64,000 nt of DNA, taken from Sternotherus odoratus. Lineage: Eukaryota; Chordata; Testudines; Kinosternidae. Every line of letters begins with the position of its first letter. Positions within the stretch are counted from its first letter, which is position 1. Under the pieces are notes generated by a model. It did not search any database. It was not told where the DNA came from and was given only the letters and a program-made list of their open reading frames with translations. This document shows, in pieces, positions 34,378 to 45,859 of the stretch. Made by a program: the position numbers and the translations under genes. The stretch lies in contig JAVMKO010000002.1 in the NCBI GenBank assembly GCA_032164245.1, forward strand, positions 176,520,920-176,584,919, read 5' to 3'.

Positions 34378-35588
34378 TAGTTCTCTGCCGTAGCCTAAAG
34401 TGACATTTTGCCTAAGTTGGGTCTCCTCCAGTTACATAAAAAAAGGAGATGAAATGGACCTAGGTCATTGTTATTGGTCCGATACCCACTATTCTGTTAA
34501 TTTACATTGAATGTGGTGCTATGACTGAAGAGAAAACAAAGGCCAAGAGACATTACCTTTCCCTAAAATCATCTAGAAATAAACCAGTTAATCTCATTTA
34601 GAGACTTCTCAATTAAGTAAAAATGCAGCCACCAGATTTGTACTGGGGGAAGGACGTTTTAAGAATGATTCTCATAGGCTCAGACTTTCTAGTTCAATAC
34701 AATTTAAAAAAAAAATCACAAAAACTGCTTTGTAACATTTTCAAGAAAAGCGTTCCAAGATTTCAGTTGCTGGTTTTAGTGCAGGGAGGGAAGCTGGATT
34801 TTTGAGATGTAAAGATACAAAGGGCTGTTTACCTTATGAAATGAAAACAGAGCAAAAAGCCATGGACAGAGGTCAAGTTCAGAAGCCAGACAGAATTCTA
34901 ACAAGAATCAACAAAATCAACAATATTTGCACTTGGGAACACAGTGTGTCTACACAGAGATGGAGTTTAAGACAACATTTTAAGACAGTAACATCCAGAG
35001 AGCTCTGCATTCACTATGAAACATTTCATTTAGCAAACGGTTTGGAGAAAAATGACTTTCTAAAATATCAGTGTATATTCACAGACAACTATATCTCTAT
35101 TATCCCATTCAAAACACAAATTTAAGATTCAACTGGGGATGATGTTTTCTCCTTCTCTCCCATCTCCATTCCCCTTATGTCTGTGATCTGATAAGTATAA
35201 TTACTCCTCGGAAAAAACATAATGGACATCACTATCATATTTTAAAGTTGCTCTGATTGATCAAAATAAATATAGGCTTAGTGAACGGAATGCACACATT
35301 TCCCTGTAATAATAATTACTGACATTTAAAGAATATACATGAAGAGGGCACATTTTCAAACCCAAGCCATACAGTTCAATTGTCCCTTTTTGTGGAATAG
35401 TCTACCAGAGACAAAAAATATTCTGTAACATAGGCGCCTCACATAGCTCCCTTCAAGAATTCTGTGAGGAAACCAGACTGTATCCCTCAGGGATCCAGAA
35501 CCAACCAACCGGAGCATCCCCTACCTGAGCACTCTGCCTGCAAGGGCTTCAATTATATTCTCCCTAAGTTGTTACATCACCTTCATCA
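34378..35588. other. Non-coding, nothing recognised
   Basis: Short frames at 34623-35125 show no family motif and look accidental. The sequence is AT-rich. Confidence 0.5.
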
Positions 35589-35596
35589 CCCCAGTA

Positions 35597-35891
35597 CAGG
35601 GGTTCTCAAGCTGTGGGTCAGGACTCCAAAGTGTGGTCTGGACTCCCGTTAGGCTTGCTAGGGCCGAGGACCGAAGCCCAACCCCCGCTGCCTGGGCCTG
35701 AATCCTGAGATCTTTAGTCCTAGGCAGCTGGGCTCAGGTTACAGGCCCCCTTCCCAGGGCTAAAGCCCTTGGGCTTTGTTTTCCCCATTCCCACTTATGT
35801 GGGCTCAGGCATTGGTATCCACTCCTGGGGTTGTGTAGTAATTTTTGTTATCAGAAGGGGGTCGCGGTGCAATGAAGTTTGAGAACCACTG
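35597..35891. mobile_element. hAT-type MITE
   Basis: Ends are CAGGGGTTCTCAAGC and the complement in tttgagaaccactg. The flanks are an 8-bp duplication with one mismatch: CCCCAGTA (35589-35596) and CCCTAGTA (35892-35899). It is non-coding. Confidence 0.92.
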
Positions 35892-35922
35892 CCCTAGTAT
35901 CTCAGTGCCTTCCATTAATGCA

Positions 35923-36120
35923 TTAAAGAGACAGGTTGGGTGAGATAATATATTTTGTTGGACCAACTTCTGTTAGCAAAAGAGATAAGCTTTCAAGCTA
36001 CACAGAACACTTCTTCACTTGTCTCTTTCACCAAAAGAAGTTGGTTCAATAAAATATATCCCACTACCTTCTCTCTCTAATATCCTGGGATCCAGTACGG
36101 CTGCAACAACACAGCAAAAG
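35923..36120. mobile_element. Second inverted Penelope-like terminus insertion
   Basis: A 198-bp insert lies between TTAATGCA repeats (35915-35922 and 36121-36128). Its two halves are inverted: gagataatatattttgttgg ... aacttctgttagc against caccaaaagaagttggttca ... aaaatatatccc. The right end (tacggctgcaacaaca) echoes the ACGGCTA tail of the insertion at 33.1 kb. The left half, read on the minus strand, has a hammerhead-like core. Family assignment is by structure and tail similarity. Confidence 0.68.
35990..36020 (-). ncRNA. Degraded hammerhead-like core
   Basis: On the minus strand GTGAAGA (36012-36018) approximates CUGANGA with one change, and GAAA is intact (35991-35994). The stem II between them has decayed. 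It is probably inactive. Confidence 0.4.
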
Positions 36121-36199
36121 TTAATGCAGCAAATAATGCGACTCCCATCTAACCAAGAACTATGTTCAACCCAGGGGAGAATTGTGCTTGCATTGCAGC

Positions 36200-37240
36200 A
36201 TTATGTCTTGCTAGGATTTTGGTTTTGAGGTTGGTTGGTTTGTTTTTTGAAGTGTAAACACTGTTGTGTGTTAATGTTAAAGGAGCCTTGCATTTGGAGC
36301 AGAAGGCAGTGAGAGTTATATCCTATGACAGTCTCTTCCATAGTCCTAGATTTGCTCTCAAGAAAGCTCTGTCTCCTATACAGATACATTGTACTACACT
36401 TATGGTAGTGTAGTACAAATATGAAAATGGTATTTATTGATTACTTACTCTGTAATGTTAGCTGCCTGTTTCTAGTTAACTGCTATAGAAATAGGAGCTT
36501 AACAGGAGTTTAACTGTAATATGTAATGCAAGATGGAGTTTTTGTTTTAAAATGGAGTCTGTCAGCGGGGTGAGCATGTAGCCATAATCAGGGACTGAGC
36601 TTGCACGTAGGCACTGGCAGCTCATGTCTTACTTTGCAACGTCTGTCATGCTTGTGTAACAGAAAGAGCGGGAACTAACGGCCGGTAGCCATGGTGCTGT
36701 TTGAATCTGTGTACAAGCATGTATGTGGCATATGACTATTGGCTGTTTGTAGCTGTGACTCTCTTTGATGTGATTGGATGCTTACATATTCGAACCCTGT
36801 ATATATGTTTTGCCCACCCTGTGTTCGTGGGCTTTCAGGCTTTGGATTTCTATTCCCCTGATCCCCTATTTGCATGCAAATAAACCTTTTTGTTCAGGAG
36901 TACCTTGAGTCTTTTGCCTGTCCTTGGTTGCTATTTGGGAGAGGCCTCCAAGGCAAGAACAGATTTGTGCAACAGTAGGACACTCCATTGTGCTTGAGGA
37001 GCAGAGTTGTTGAGCACAGTCCTCACCACAGAGCTGTAGGTTATCTTTTATATATCCAGGGCCCAGTCTATTAAGCATCTTGAAGTTAAGGACCAAGACC
37101 TTGAGCTTGATCTGATATGTTATGGGAAACGAGTGTAGAATGGAAGACAGGGCTGATGTGCCATGGTAGTCCATGTTGCAAAAGAGATGTACTTCTGTAC
37201 TTGCTGTGCTTCTGTAGGTGTAGGGATGCATGTGACAGTC
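36200..37240 (-). pseudogene. Old LINE ORF2 tail (L2/CR1 type), split by an LTR
   Basis: Minus-strand translation of 36979-37231 includes SFPITYQIKLKVLVLNFKML followed by NRLGPGYIKDNL. This matches the HWLPVxxRIxFKxLxLxxKALNGLGPxYLxDLL block near the C terminus of L2-like LINE proteins. Sequence beyond the LTR (36200-36404) may be its continuation, but that part has decayed beyond clear recognition. Confidence 0.55.
36409..36974 (+). mobile_element. Solo LTR, ERV-like
   Basis: The 566-bp segment starts TGTAGTACAAAT and ends TTTGTGCAACA. It is flanked by the 4-bp duplication GTAG (36405-36408 and 36975-36978). A TATA-like tgtatatatg (about 36797) is followed by the polyadenylation signal aataaa (about 36880) and the terminal text gagtcttttgcctgtccttg. 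This order is that of a retroviral LTR. A 4-bp duplication is typical of gammaretrovirus-like (class I) elements. No viral coding sequence is present. Confidence 0.82.
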
Positions 37241-38205
37241 CCAGCCTAAATGTTTACTTCCTTTTGCTCACCTCTGCCTGCAGAAAGTGAGGGGGACTTC
37301 AAAATTATGGACAAAATTCTGTACAAAATAACAGAAATTTAAGCTTAGAACTGATGGGTACAGTTAAGTACCACACTGCTTTTGTTGGGCCAAAAGAGGT
37401 ACCACTGAGGCTAATTATTTTTGTGTGTTTCTTCTGTCCATAAGCATTACACTTTTCAGTGTTCCCGAGAAAACCCTTAGTTAATGAGATCCATAAAGAT
37501 TCCTTAATCAGCATATATTGTGAAAGAGTATTAGAGTCTCCACTTTCACAACAGGCACATGAAATATACAGTTTTATGATATATTACTAGTCTGGGAACT
37601 CACCTTCCCCTCCCCCAAACCACCTGCAATTTTTAATAGTCATGTATCGCCAGGGTACCAGAAAGCCATAAAAGTTTAACCTGCCAATTAACAGCTAGGT
37701 AACGTTCCAGCCTTGTACAACATTTTGATTGATTTCTAGAGCTAGTCACAAAACAGCAAAGATTTTCTTCAAACCATGAGCCAAAGTTTTGATCTGATCT
37801 AGTTAAAGAAAGAAAGAAAGAACCCTAAAAGAACAGTCTCTGTTTATATAGGGCAATGGACCATAGAAGCTGCAAACCCAACAGTAGATAGAAAATTTCC
37901 TCTTTTATATAGCAGGAACTTTCTTTCAAATATTTCCTATAAGTGGGATACACGAAGAATGGATAGTGTTCAGATGTTAGAGATCTCTGTTACTCATGAT
38001 GTGAAGTACTGTAAAATGCTTCTCATGCTATTGTTATAGATATAGAGTACATCAAAGACTCTAGAAAGAATAGAGGATAAATTGAGTTCCTAATCTTTTG
38101 CTTAGTCCTGCTTCATCAAGTCAGTTTTCATGAGATGTGTTTTAGAGTTGGATAAGAAAGTACAGATCTCAAACTGTTTTCAGGAACATATCAGGAAGTG
38201 TAATC
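37241..38205. other. Non-coding, nothing recognised
   Basis: A short AAAG tract lies at 37806-37822. No coding frame or clear repeat was identified. Confidence 0.5.
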
Positions 38206-38209
38206 CAGC

Positions 38210-38345
38210 CAATAGAGCTCAGGATGGGGAAATCAAGATTCCCGATTCTAATCCTGGCTCTGCTGCTAACCTGCAGTGTGACTGTGGGCATCTAACTTCA
38301 CTTTTCTCTATGTTTTCCCTTTTGAGTATGATGAAAAGAGCCTAC
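38210..38345 (+). mobile_element. MIR/CORE-type SINE fragment
   Basis: The text gattctaatcctggctctgc, then gcagtgtgactgtgggcat and cttcacttttctctatgttt follows the MIR core order (tggctctgccact, gtgtgaccttgggcaag, ctcagtttcc). Termini are missing. Confidence 0.72.
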
Positions 38346-38367
38346 AATATTTCCTGTACTAAATATA

Positions 38368-39397
38368 TCTATATATATAAAAGTCAAATGGTGTATGCGT
38401 GTATGTATGTGTGTATGTATGCGTGTATGTACGTTCACTTACTCCTTCCACACCGTTTGAGCTAGAGACTTGAAATTTGGTACAGTTAGAGGTCTTAGGG
38501 TCTTAATCAGGGTAAGAGTCGAAAATTTTTCAAATCTCACCTCTGACGCCCCCCAGGGGTGAAATTCTTTAAAGGCCAATCACATCAGCAGAGCAGCTGC
38601 TGTTCTCTGTGACATAGTTATGATGTCATAATACCCCCCTCCAATGGACCCTGCACTCGCTCAGCTCTCTGCCCCCTCCCCCCTCCAACGGACCCCGCAC
38701 TCGCTCAGCTCTCTGCACCCTCCCCACCTCCTACGGACCCGAGTTGGGTTTGGTCGGAGGGTAAGTGAGGTAGGGGTGTCGGGTTTGGTCGGGGGGTGAG
38801 GTGGGAGTGTCGGGTTTGGTTGGGGGGTAAGTGAGCCGGGGGTGTTGGGTTTGGTCTGGGGGGGTGGGAAGGTGTCGGGGTGGGTGAGGGGTGAGTGTTT
38901 GGGTTGGTCAGGGGGTGTTGGGTTTGGTTGGGGGGTGAGGAGGGGGGTCTGGGTTGGTCGGGGGGTGAGGAGGGCGGTCGGGGTTGGTCAAGGAGGTGAG
39001 GAGGGGGGTCGGGGTTGGTCAAGGGGTAAGTGAGGTGTGGGTGTCGGGTTTGTTTGTGGTGGTAGGTAGGGGTGTCAGGTTTGGTTGGGGGGGAAAGTGA
39101 GGTGGGTGTATCAGGTTTGGTCTACGGGGGGTGAGGTGTGGGTGTTGGTCAGGGGGTGTTGGGTGTTGGTAGGGGGGTGACGTGGGGGTGTTGGGTTTGG
39201 GTGGGGAGGTGAAAATGTGAGTCGGGGTTGGTCGAGGGGTAAGTGAGGTGGGGGTGTCGGGTTTGGTGGGGGGGTGAGGTGGGGGTGTCAGGTTTGCTCT
39301 CTGCTCCCTCCCCCCTCCAACGGACCCCACACTCGCTCAGCTCTCTGCCCCCTCCCCACCTCCGACGGACCTGAGCAACGCCGGGTATTTTCGCTAG
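38368..39397 (+). mobile_element. Helitron B (non-autonomous)
   Basis: It starts TCTATATATATAAAAG with A before and ends gccgggtattttcgCTAG with T after. The interior has a TGTA microsatellite, the conserved gagacttgaaatttggtaca block, C-rich repeats and a long G-rich minisatellite (about 38740-39290). The terminal C-rich block is present again before the 3' end. It has more substitutions than A, C and D and lacks the 46-bp array, so it looks like an older or divergent subfamily. No protein is encoded. Confidence 0.9.
38740..39290. repeat. G-rich minisatellite in Helitron B
   Basis: About 15 or more irregular units of roughly 31 bp resemble gggtttggtcggggggtgag. This is the longest uninterrupted G-rich array among the Helitrons here. 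Long proline-rich frames on the minus strand are by-products of the repeat. Confidence 0.9.
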
Positions 39398-39422
39398 TAT
39401 CTGATATTTAGTATGTTCAAAC

Positions 39423-40215
39423 TTTAGAATATTGGAAATGTAGTGTTGGATGGGACCTTGAGAAGTCATCTAGTCCAGCCCCTTGTGCTGAGGCAAGACC
39501 GAGTAAACCTAGACCATCCCTGACAGGTGTTTGTCCAACCTGTTCTTCAAAATCTTCAATGAGGGTGATTCCACAATCTCCCTTGGAAGTCTATTCCAGA
39601 GCTTAACTGCTCTTATAGTTAGAAAGGTTTTCCTTATATCTAACCTAAATCTCCCTTGCTGAAGATTAGGGCCATTACTTTTTCTCCTACATTCAACAGA
39701 CGTGGAGGAAAACTGATCACTGTCTTCTTCAGAACAGCCCTTAACACATTTGAAGACTTATCAGGTTCCCCACTCAGACTTCTTTTCTCAAGACTAAACG
39801 GGCCCATTTTTTTTTTACCTTTCCTCACAGGTCAGAATTTTTCAAAGCTGTTACTATTTTTATCGCTCTCTGGACTCTCTCCAATTTCTGCCCATCTTTC
39901 CTAAAGCGTGATGCCCAGAATTGGACAAAGTACTCCAACAGAGGCCTCACCAGTGCCGAGAAGAGTAGGACATCTCCCGTGTCTTACACATGACTCTCCT
40001 GTTAATATACCCCAGAATATTAGCCTTTTGTGTAACTGCATCACATTGTTGACTCATATTCAGTTTGTGATTCCTCAGATCTTTTATACCAGTACTACTA
40101 CATACCCAGTTATTCCCCCTTTTGTGGCTCTATATTAGATTTTTTCTTCCCAAGTGAAGTACTGTGCACTCTTCTTTATTGATTTTCATCTGGTTGATTT
40201 CAGACCAAGGTCATA
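39423..40215 (-). mobile_element. CR1 LINE 3' end, decayed
   Basis: On the minus strand the 3' untranslated text (gggaccttgagaagtcatct ... ccatccctgacaggtgtttg) and the end of ORF2 resemble the CR1 copies at 2.2 and 33.6 kb. Frames are broken. The 3' terminus lies close to the end of Helitron B. Confidence 0.85.
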
Positions 40216-40239
40216 TCCCTTATCCCCTCCCACCCCCCC

Positions 40240-40296
40240 ACAACTTTTATCTTTTTAGACAGTAAACTCTTTGGGGCAAGGACTATGTGTTTGCAA
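40240..40296 (-). mobile_element. MIR-type SINE tail fragment
   Basis: The phrase cagtaaactctttggggcaa plus ggactatgtg matches the conserved tail seen in reptilian MIR-like SINEs. It abuts a hAT fragment. Only about 50 bp survive; orientation is tentative. Confidence 0.45.
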
Positions 40297-40495
40297 AGAG
40301 GTGGACAAACTGTGGCCCATGGGACCATCCTGCCTGGTCCTTGAGCTCTCCCTGCCCCTGCCCCCGCCTTCCCCCCTCTCCCGGAGCCTCAGCACACTGT
40401 GCCGCCAGCACTGCCCCATGGCTCCTGGGCAGCACTCTGGCGGCATGGCTGGCTCCTGCCGCTTTGAGCAGCATGGTAAGGGGGCGGGGCTACAA
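40297..40495 (+). mobile_element. Truncated hAT-type MITE (left end)
   Basis: The left end (gaggtggacaaactgtggcc) corresponds to that of the element at 42976-43742. Internal phrases (agcctcagcacactgtgccg, taagggggcggggct) are shared with its family. The right terminus is missing. Confidence 0.6.
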
Positions 40496-40499
40496 TCTA

Positions 40500-42967
40500 A
40501 ATCAATATTATAATTATTTGTGTAATACCAGCTTAATACAAGTGACATGCTACCGGTAACAATAAGCAATAATAAAATGACATTCAGCTGCAGTCTTTGC
40601 GTTTCTACATTATGACGTCTATATGAAGGGAATGTAGGCAAATGTTACACAAGTTAAGATCCCCATTCCCCCCCCCCCAAGATTCCACACATGTTAAATC
40701 TATTACTGGGGGAGGAGGTGGGGTAAAAAGTCTCCCTTGGAACTCTGCTTCAATTTTTTGATGCCTTCAGTATTCCCTGGTGTCATTTCCCAAAGGTAAT
40801 AATTATATTGGTCAGGGTCTCAGAGATTCTCAGATGGCATAAACTCTCGTGATTGAAACTATAACGATTTACACTAGCTGAGGCTCCACCCCTTTGACTG
40901 AACCCCTAAATCACGCATCCTCTTAGGTGGCCAGTTTTGGTATTACACAGACACTGGCAATGGACAAGAATCGCAGTTTCAATAGCTTCAGAGTCCACAA
41001 AACCCATGGAAGGAAATTTGGACCTCATAAATAGTTCCCTTGTTGCTATAATAATCCCATCCAGTTAATATTACTTACACAACAAGACAAATTAGACATC
41101 AAAATAACAGCGTCAAATAACAGCTCCTTTTCATATTGTTATAACATTTTGTTTCATACGAATATTGAAAATCTATAATAGTTGTATTCTTCCACACACT
41201 GCAGTTTTTATTCTGCAGTTGATTTATCTGGCTTTTTAGTTCTGAGGGTCATGGGAGATTTTCCTGTTTGTTGCACCTGAAAATGGTCTTTTTAATTTCA
41301 CGTTTGCAGAGGAAAATGGATCATGCAGTCATACCATATTGTTTTACTCAATGCTACAGAAATTAGCTTTGTCACACACCAGTGACCTGCCTAGTCATTT
41401 TTCACCTTCATAAACAAGTCAAAAGGAAAGGAAATCTATTTTTATTAGCCAGCTTCTAAAACTAAAGCCATTTATAAAAGCTGTGTGTTTCATTCCATCG
41501 AGACCACTAGTCAAAGGAAAAGAAAGCCAACTGCAATAAGTCTACCAGTAGGTTGCTTTATTAAAATCTATAAGGTGAAATTTTTCAACACACTCAAATC
41601 ATCATAAAATATGTTATGTATTTATGGTAAATTAAACTGTTATTACACTCCTTCCTCGCTATGACACCACCCATGGGAGCAAAAGGATTTTGTAGGTTCC
41701 AAATGTGTTATTGTTAGGTGCTGCTCTAGTTAAGGTTAACTTGCATTTTCCATTCTAAATGCTTATTTCCAGGAGTTTATTACTCAGCCATAAAAATCTG
41801 CTTGGGGCTGAAATATGGTATGTAAAGACAGCTCAACAGCATTTTTTTTTCTTTCCCTCTTGGTTTTTTTGCACTGAATATAAAACAAAATAAAAAAATA
41901 GCTTAGTTTAGCTATTTTTAAATCAGACAAGCATCAACAATTCCATGCAAGCAAGGATCTGAATAGGGATCTGCTACTAAGATCCTAAAGATGACAGAGG
42001 TAGACAGCTCAGAGGATGTATTCTGTTTATTCACTTTATGTCAGTCACAAGCAAATTACTCTACTTAACATGCTAGTAGTTCTGTCCAGACTTTCTACTG
42101 GCTGACCCTGCACTCACTGAAGTCAATGGTAACGTTGCCATTGACTTCAGTGGTGCAGAATCAAACCCACAGGCGACCTTCAGCATGTTCAAGAAGGGGA
42201 AAGGATCCTCTCTTTTCAATTAAGTGCTATTTTATTTTGCATTTGTATCACAGAAACATAACTTCAATGTCAAACAGGCAACTAACCCAAAAATTGATTT
42301 TATCACTTTTAATTCTATGGGGAAAAAAGTGTTCCCTGTAAAGGCGTATTTTATTATGCATTAGAGTCCTAGAAGTTAAGAGGGCAAGAACTTCATGATG
42401 CAGTTGCACTGCTCTTGCATTGCTAGACTAAAGAGGACAAGACCTATTGCATCATAATTCCAGAAATGTATAGAAGATGAAAATTATGGGAAGAAGATTT
42501 TGAGCTGAAATTTCTCTAGTTTTTCTTGATTGAAATAAGATTATTTATTTTTAGCACATGGAATACAAATGATTCAGAGCCATTGTAGTCTTTTGAGTAC
42601 ATAATCTATATGTGATTAGACACAAAACTCCATTGTGTTAAAAGAGCATAACTAAAACTGCAAGGTTAAACACTCAAAAGTTGGAAATGTGAAAATTAAA
42701 GTTGCCTGTAAAACTTCAATGTGGCCTTTTTGTGCACATACATTAAGATACAGTTTTTAATTATATGAACATATACTATTTTTCCCACAGGACCCAGCCT
42801 AATTTAGTACACAGAATGGACTATGTTAATTTGAATAGCTGCTCCTCGTTTGTTTTTTTCCTCGTTGTTCTAAGTGTAGCCACATGCCTTAATTACTGCA
42901 CACTATTCAAACTGATCTGAAGACGGAATTATTAATTTTCTTATGGGCTTTTCTAGGACACTCATTG
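40500..42967. other. AT-rich non-coding sequence with one perfect palindrome
   Basis: The only striking element is a perfect inverted repeat at 42115-42152: CACTGAAGTCAATGG, an 8-bp spacer, and its complement. No coding frame or complete transposon was seen. Confidence 0.55.
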
Positions 42968-42975
42968 CTATAATA

Positions 42976-43742
42976 AGGGGTGGGCAAATTATGGCCTGTA
43001 GGTTAATTTTGCCCGGCCCCCTACCCCCGGGCCCTCCCATGCTGTCCCTCCTCCTCCGCCTTCCCCGCTCTCCCAGAACTTCAGCGTGGCGTCCAGGAGC
43101 AGCCCTGGACAACAGCAGCGTGGCTCTGGTGGGGCCTGAGCTGCCATTGGGAGCGGCCTGGTAAGGGGGCAGGGCTGTGAGCTCCAGCGAGCCAAGCAGC
43201 AGAACTCAGGCCCCACTGGAGCCACACCACTGCAGCATTGTCCAGAGCCGATCCTGGATGCAGTGTGCTGAGGTTCCGGGAGAGGGGGGTGGCGGGGGTA
43301 AGCAGCATGGTAAGAGGGTGGGGGGGGTTGGATAAGGGACAGGGAGCTCTGGGGGCAGTCAGGGGGACAGGGAGCAGGTGGTCTGGATGGGGCAGAGACT
43401 CTGGGGAGGGTGGTCAGGGGATGTGGAATGGGGGGATTGGATAGGGTGGGGAGTCCCAGGTGTCTGTCAGGAGGTGGGGGGTGTATAGGGGTCGGGGCAG
43501 TCAGGGAACAGGGAGTGAGGGATTGGGTAGAAGGTGGGGTCTTGGGGTGGTGGTTGGGGGTGGTTTCGTGAGGGAGCATTCAGGGGACAAGGAGCAGGAT
43601 GGGTTGGGTATTGTGAGGGGGGCAGTAAGGGGCAGGAAGTGGGTGGGGGTCGGATAGGGGGTGGGGCCTTCCCTACCCAGCACTCCATACAATTATGGAA
43701 CCCCGATGTGGCCCTCGGGCCAAAAAAGTTTGCCCACCCATG
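42976..43742. mobile_element. hAT-type MITE with perfect 8-bp duplication
   Basis: Ends are aggggtgggcaaat and the complement in agtttgcccacccatg. It is flanked by CTATAATA (42968-42975 and 43743-43750). The interior is GC-rich and includes a long run of imperfect G-rich units (about 43300-43660, ggggcagtcagggaacaggg style). The overlapping long proline-rich frame is not a gene. Confidence 0.92.
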
Positions 43743-43764
43743 CTATAATATCTGAGTGCATCAC

Positions 43765-43870
43765 AAACATTAATTTATTTTCACACCTCTGTGAGATGAG
43801 CGGTTGGTATTATCCAGATATTACAGATGGGCAGTTGAAGCACAAAGAGATTAAACTCAAAAGTGTGCAG
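43765..43870 (-). mobile_element. MIR-type SINE fragment
   Basis: The text cacacctctgtgagatgagc and attacagatgggcagttgaa matches the reverse complement of the MIR 3' half (cctcatctgtaaaatggg). It is a short and old fragment. Confidence 0.55.
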
Positions 43871-44426
43871 TAATTTGGAGGGCCCAGTTTGAGATGCGTA
43901 CTACCAGATGTTGTAGAGTACTTGGCATTATATAAAACACTTTATATGTTCAAGCCAGAGCTTCCATTGACTTCATTTGTGGCTATGAGTTCTCAATACT
44001 TCTGACAGCAAGTCAGAACCCAGGTCTGACATTAGGAACCCAGAAAATAAGGAACACAATTAGTGACCAGTGAAAAGTTTGTTTTAAGTTACTTGCACTT
44101 GCACAGATATGAACTTTCCAGCAGAGACAGTGATAGAATTTAATCTCCAGGGCAGCATTCAATTGCCTTAACCAAGAGATCCTTCTTCCTCTTCTTGAAA
44201 TCCTCTGCCTCATTTACTGCACACCCTCCAGTTTCTGCAATAATTAAAGGAGGGGGTCCAACTGACAATAGCCTCCTTCCCTGCATGTCCAGCTCTCATT
44301 CCCTCTGCATTTGAATAAAGCAGCTTCCTTATCCATGCTATCTGGGGCCAACAGGGGTCACAGAGAGAGCACAAGAAAGATACGTTCCCTGATCTCAGTC
44401 AGGTGCCCAGACCTGGATATGGTGGA

Positions 44427-44540
44427 CAGAGTGACCAAATGTCCTGATTTTATAGAGACAGTCCCAATTTTGGGTCTTTTTCTTATATAGGCTCCTATTA
44501 CCCCCCACCCGGGTCCCGATTTTTCACACTTGCCAGTGTG
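44427..44540 (+). mobile_element. Short hAT MITE (GTGACCA family), copy 1
   Basis: It begins cagagtgaccaaatgtcctg and continues gacagtcccaattttgggtc. This matches copies at 45522-45647 (inverted) and 54158-54288. The right inverted terminus is degenerate here. Confidence 0.75.
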
Positions 44541-45513
44541 AGGGCAGATGTGTCCCTCTTAGTTAGTGCTAAAGTACCTTCAAGCTACTCTAGCTCCTGC
44601 ACAATGTTGACTTGGCACAGAGCAGCCCTGGCTTAAAGCTTCCTTTGCATTTTCCCATCCTGTGTCATCCAAGTATTCCTCAAGCAGAGCTGAGAATCAG
44701 GGCCCTAGTGTTCCTTATTAATTAATTGTCAGAGTGAACACACAAAAGTACGAAAACACACACACACACACAGAGAGTATATCATGACCATGCAAGTCTA
44801 CACAAACCACAAATAAAACTTTGTGCTATAGTAGTCATAATAGGAAGATTCTTCCCACTCCCTTAATCTACAGACCCCATTCACAGTCAAAATGTGATTT
44901 CAGGTGTCCTCTTCCTAAAGATTTGAAGGCCCCTTGTGAGAAAGCTAACTGGAGATTATTTAAAGTCTTAAATACATGGAAACCCGACACTCATTTTTAA
45001 TGGGCAAGCAGACTGTTTATTTAGTTTTTTAAATCTAGTCTAAATTAGCTAAAGAAAAGAAAAGAAAAAAAAGTCTAGGTTTCAATTAACAGATTGTCTT
45101 CCACTTTTCAAGGGATAATTTGAACTTGAGTGAAACGTGTATGAAGTAAAAATAAAAACAAGCACTTCATCAAAATGCATACTGCTTTGCATCAGTCAAG
45201 TTATCTGTGGTTTTGTGTTCTGGCTACATTTACACTGGAAATTGACATTGTTAATAGATTTTTTTTATGAGATATCAGTCAACATAAAACAAGAATGATT
45301 CTTATCTAAAATCAATTGTCAAATATTTTAGCTTTGTCCAGCTTATTAATAATGCCCTAAAGAAATCAGAGCAGTATGAGCAGACTAGTAGGAACGAGAA
45401 AAGTTTCCATAAGGAACATGTCAATAGAAAGCAGTGAAAGGAAATATTATTTAAGAGAAAAATGTGTTGCTTTGTAATGTTACTGTCAAATCTGGAAAAG
45501 CTCTGATTTCCAC
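44541..45513. other. Non-coding, AC microsatellite only
   Basis: An (AC)n tract lies at about 44757-44772. Nothing else was recognised. Confidence 0.5.
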
Positions 45514-45521
45514 TGTGCAAT

Positions 45522-45647
45522 AGGATGGCCAGATAGCAAGGGTGAAAAATCGGGACAGAGGGGGTGGGGGGTAATTGGCATTTAAATAAGACAAAGCCCC
45601 AAATATTGGGACTGTCCCTATAAAATTGGGACATCTGGTTACCCTAT
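45522..45647 (-). mobile_element. Short hAT MITE (GTGACCA family), copy 2
   Basis: The inverted copy runs from aggatggccagatagcaag to acatctggttaccctat. Flanks TGTGCAAT (45514-45521) and TGTGCAAG (45648-45655) match at seven of eight positions, as expected for a hAT target duplication. Confidence 0.85.
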
Positions 45648-45859
45648 TGTGCAAGTTACTGACCTAGACCAGTACTTACTAGTGCTGGGGAAAATACTCT
45701 TAACAAAATTTTATAATGAGAATAAATTTTCTACAAAATCCTTGCTTTTCACAAAACAAAAGCAATTTTTTTAAAAAATTCAAAAACTTCCCGCAATAAA
45801 AGTAGTTCAGATTCTTTGGGTGAGACTCTGCCACCATTACTCATGTGTATTATCTGGTT

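Noticed and set aside
42989..43579. 196-codon proline-rich minus-strand frame
   Set aside because: It overlaps the hAT MITE with a clean 8-bp duplication; composition, not selection, explains the open frame.
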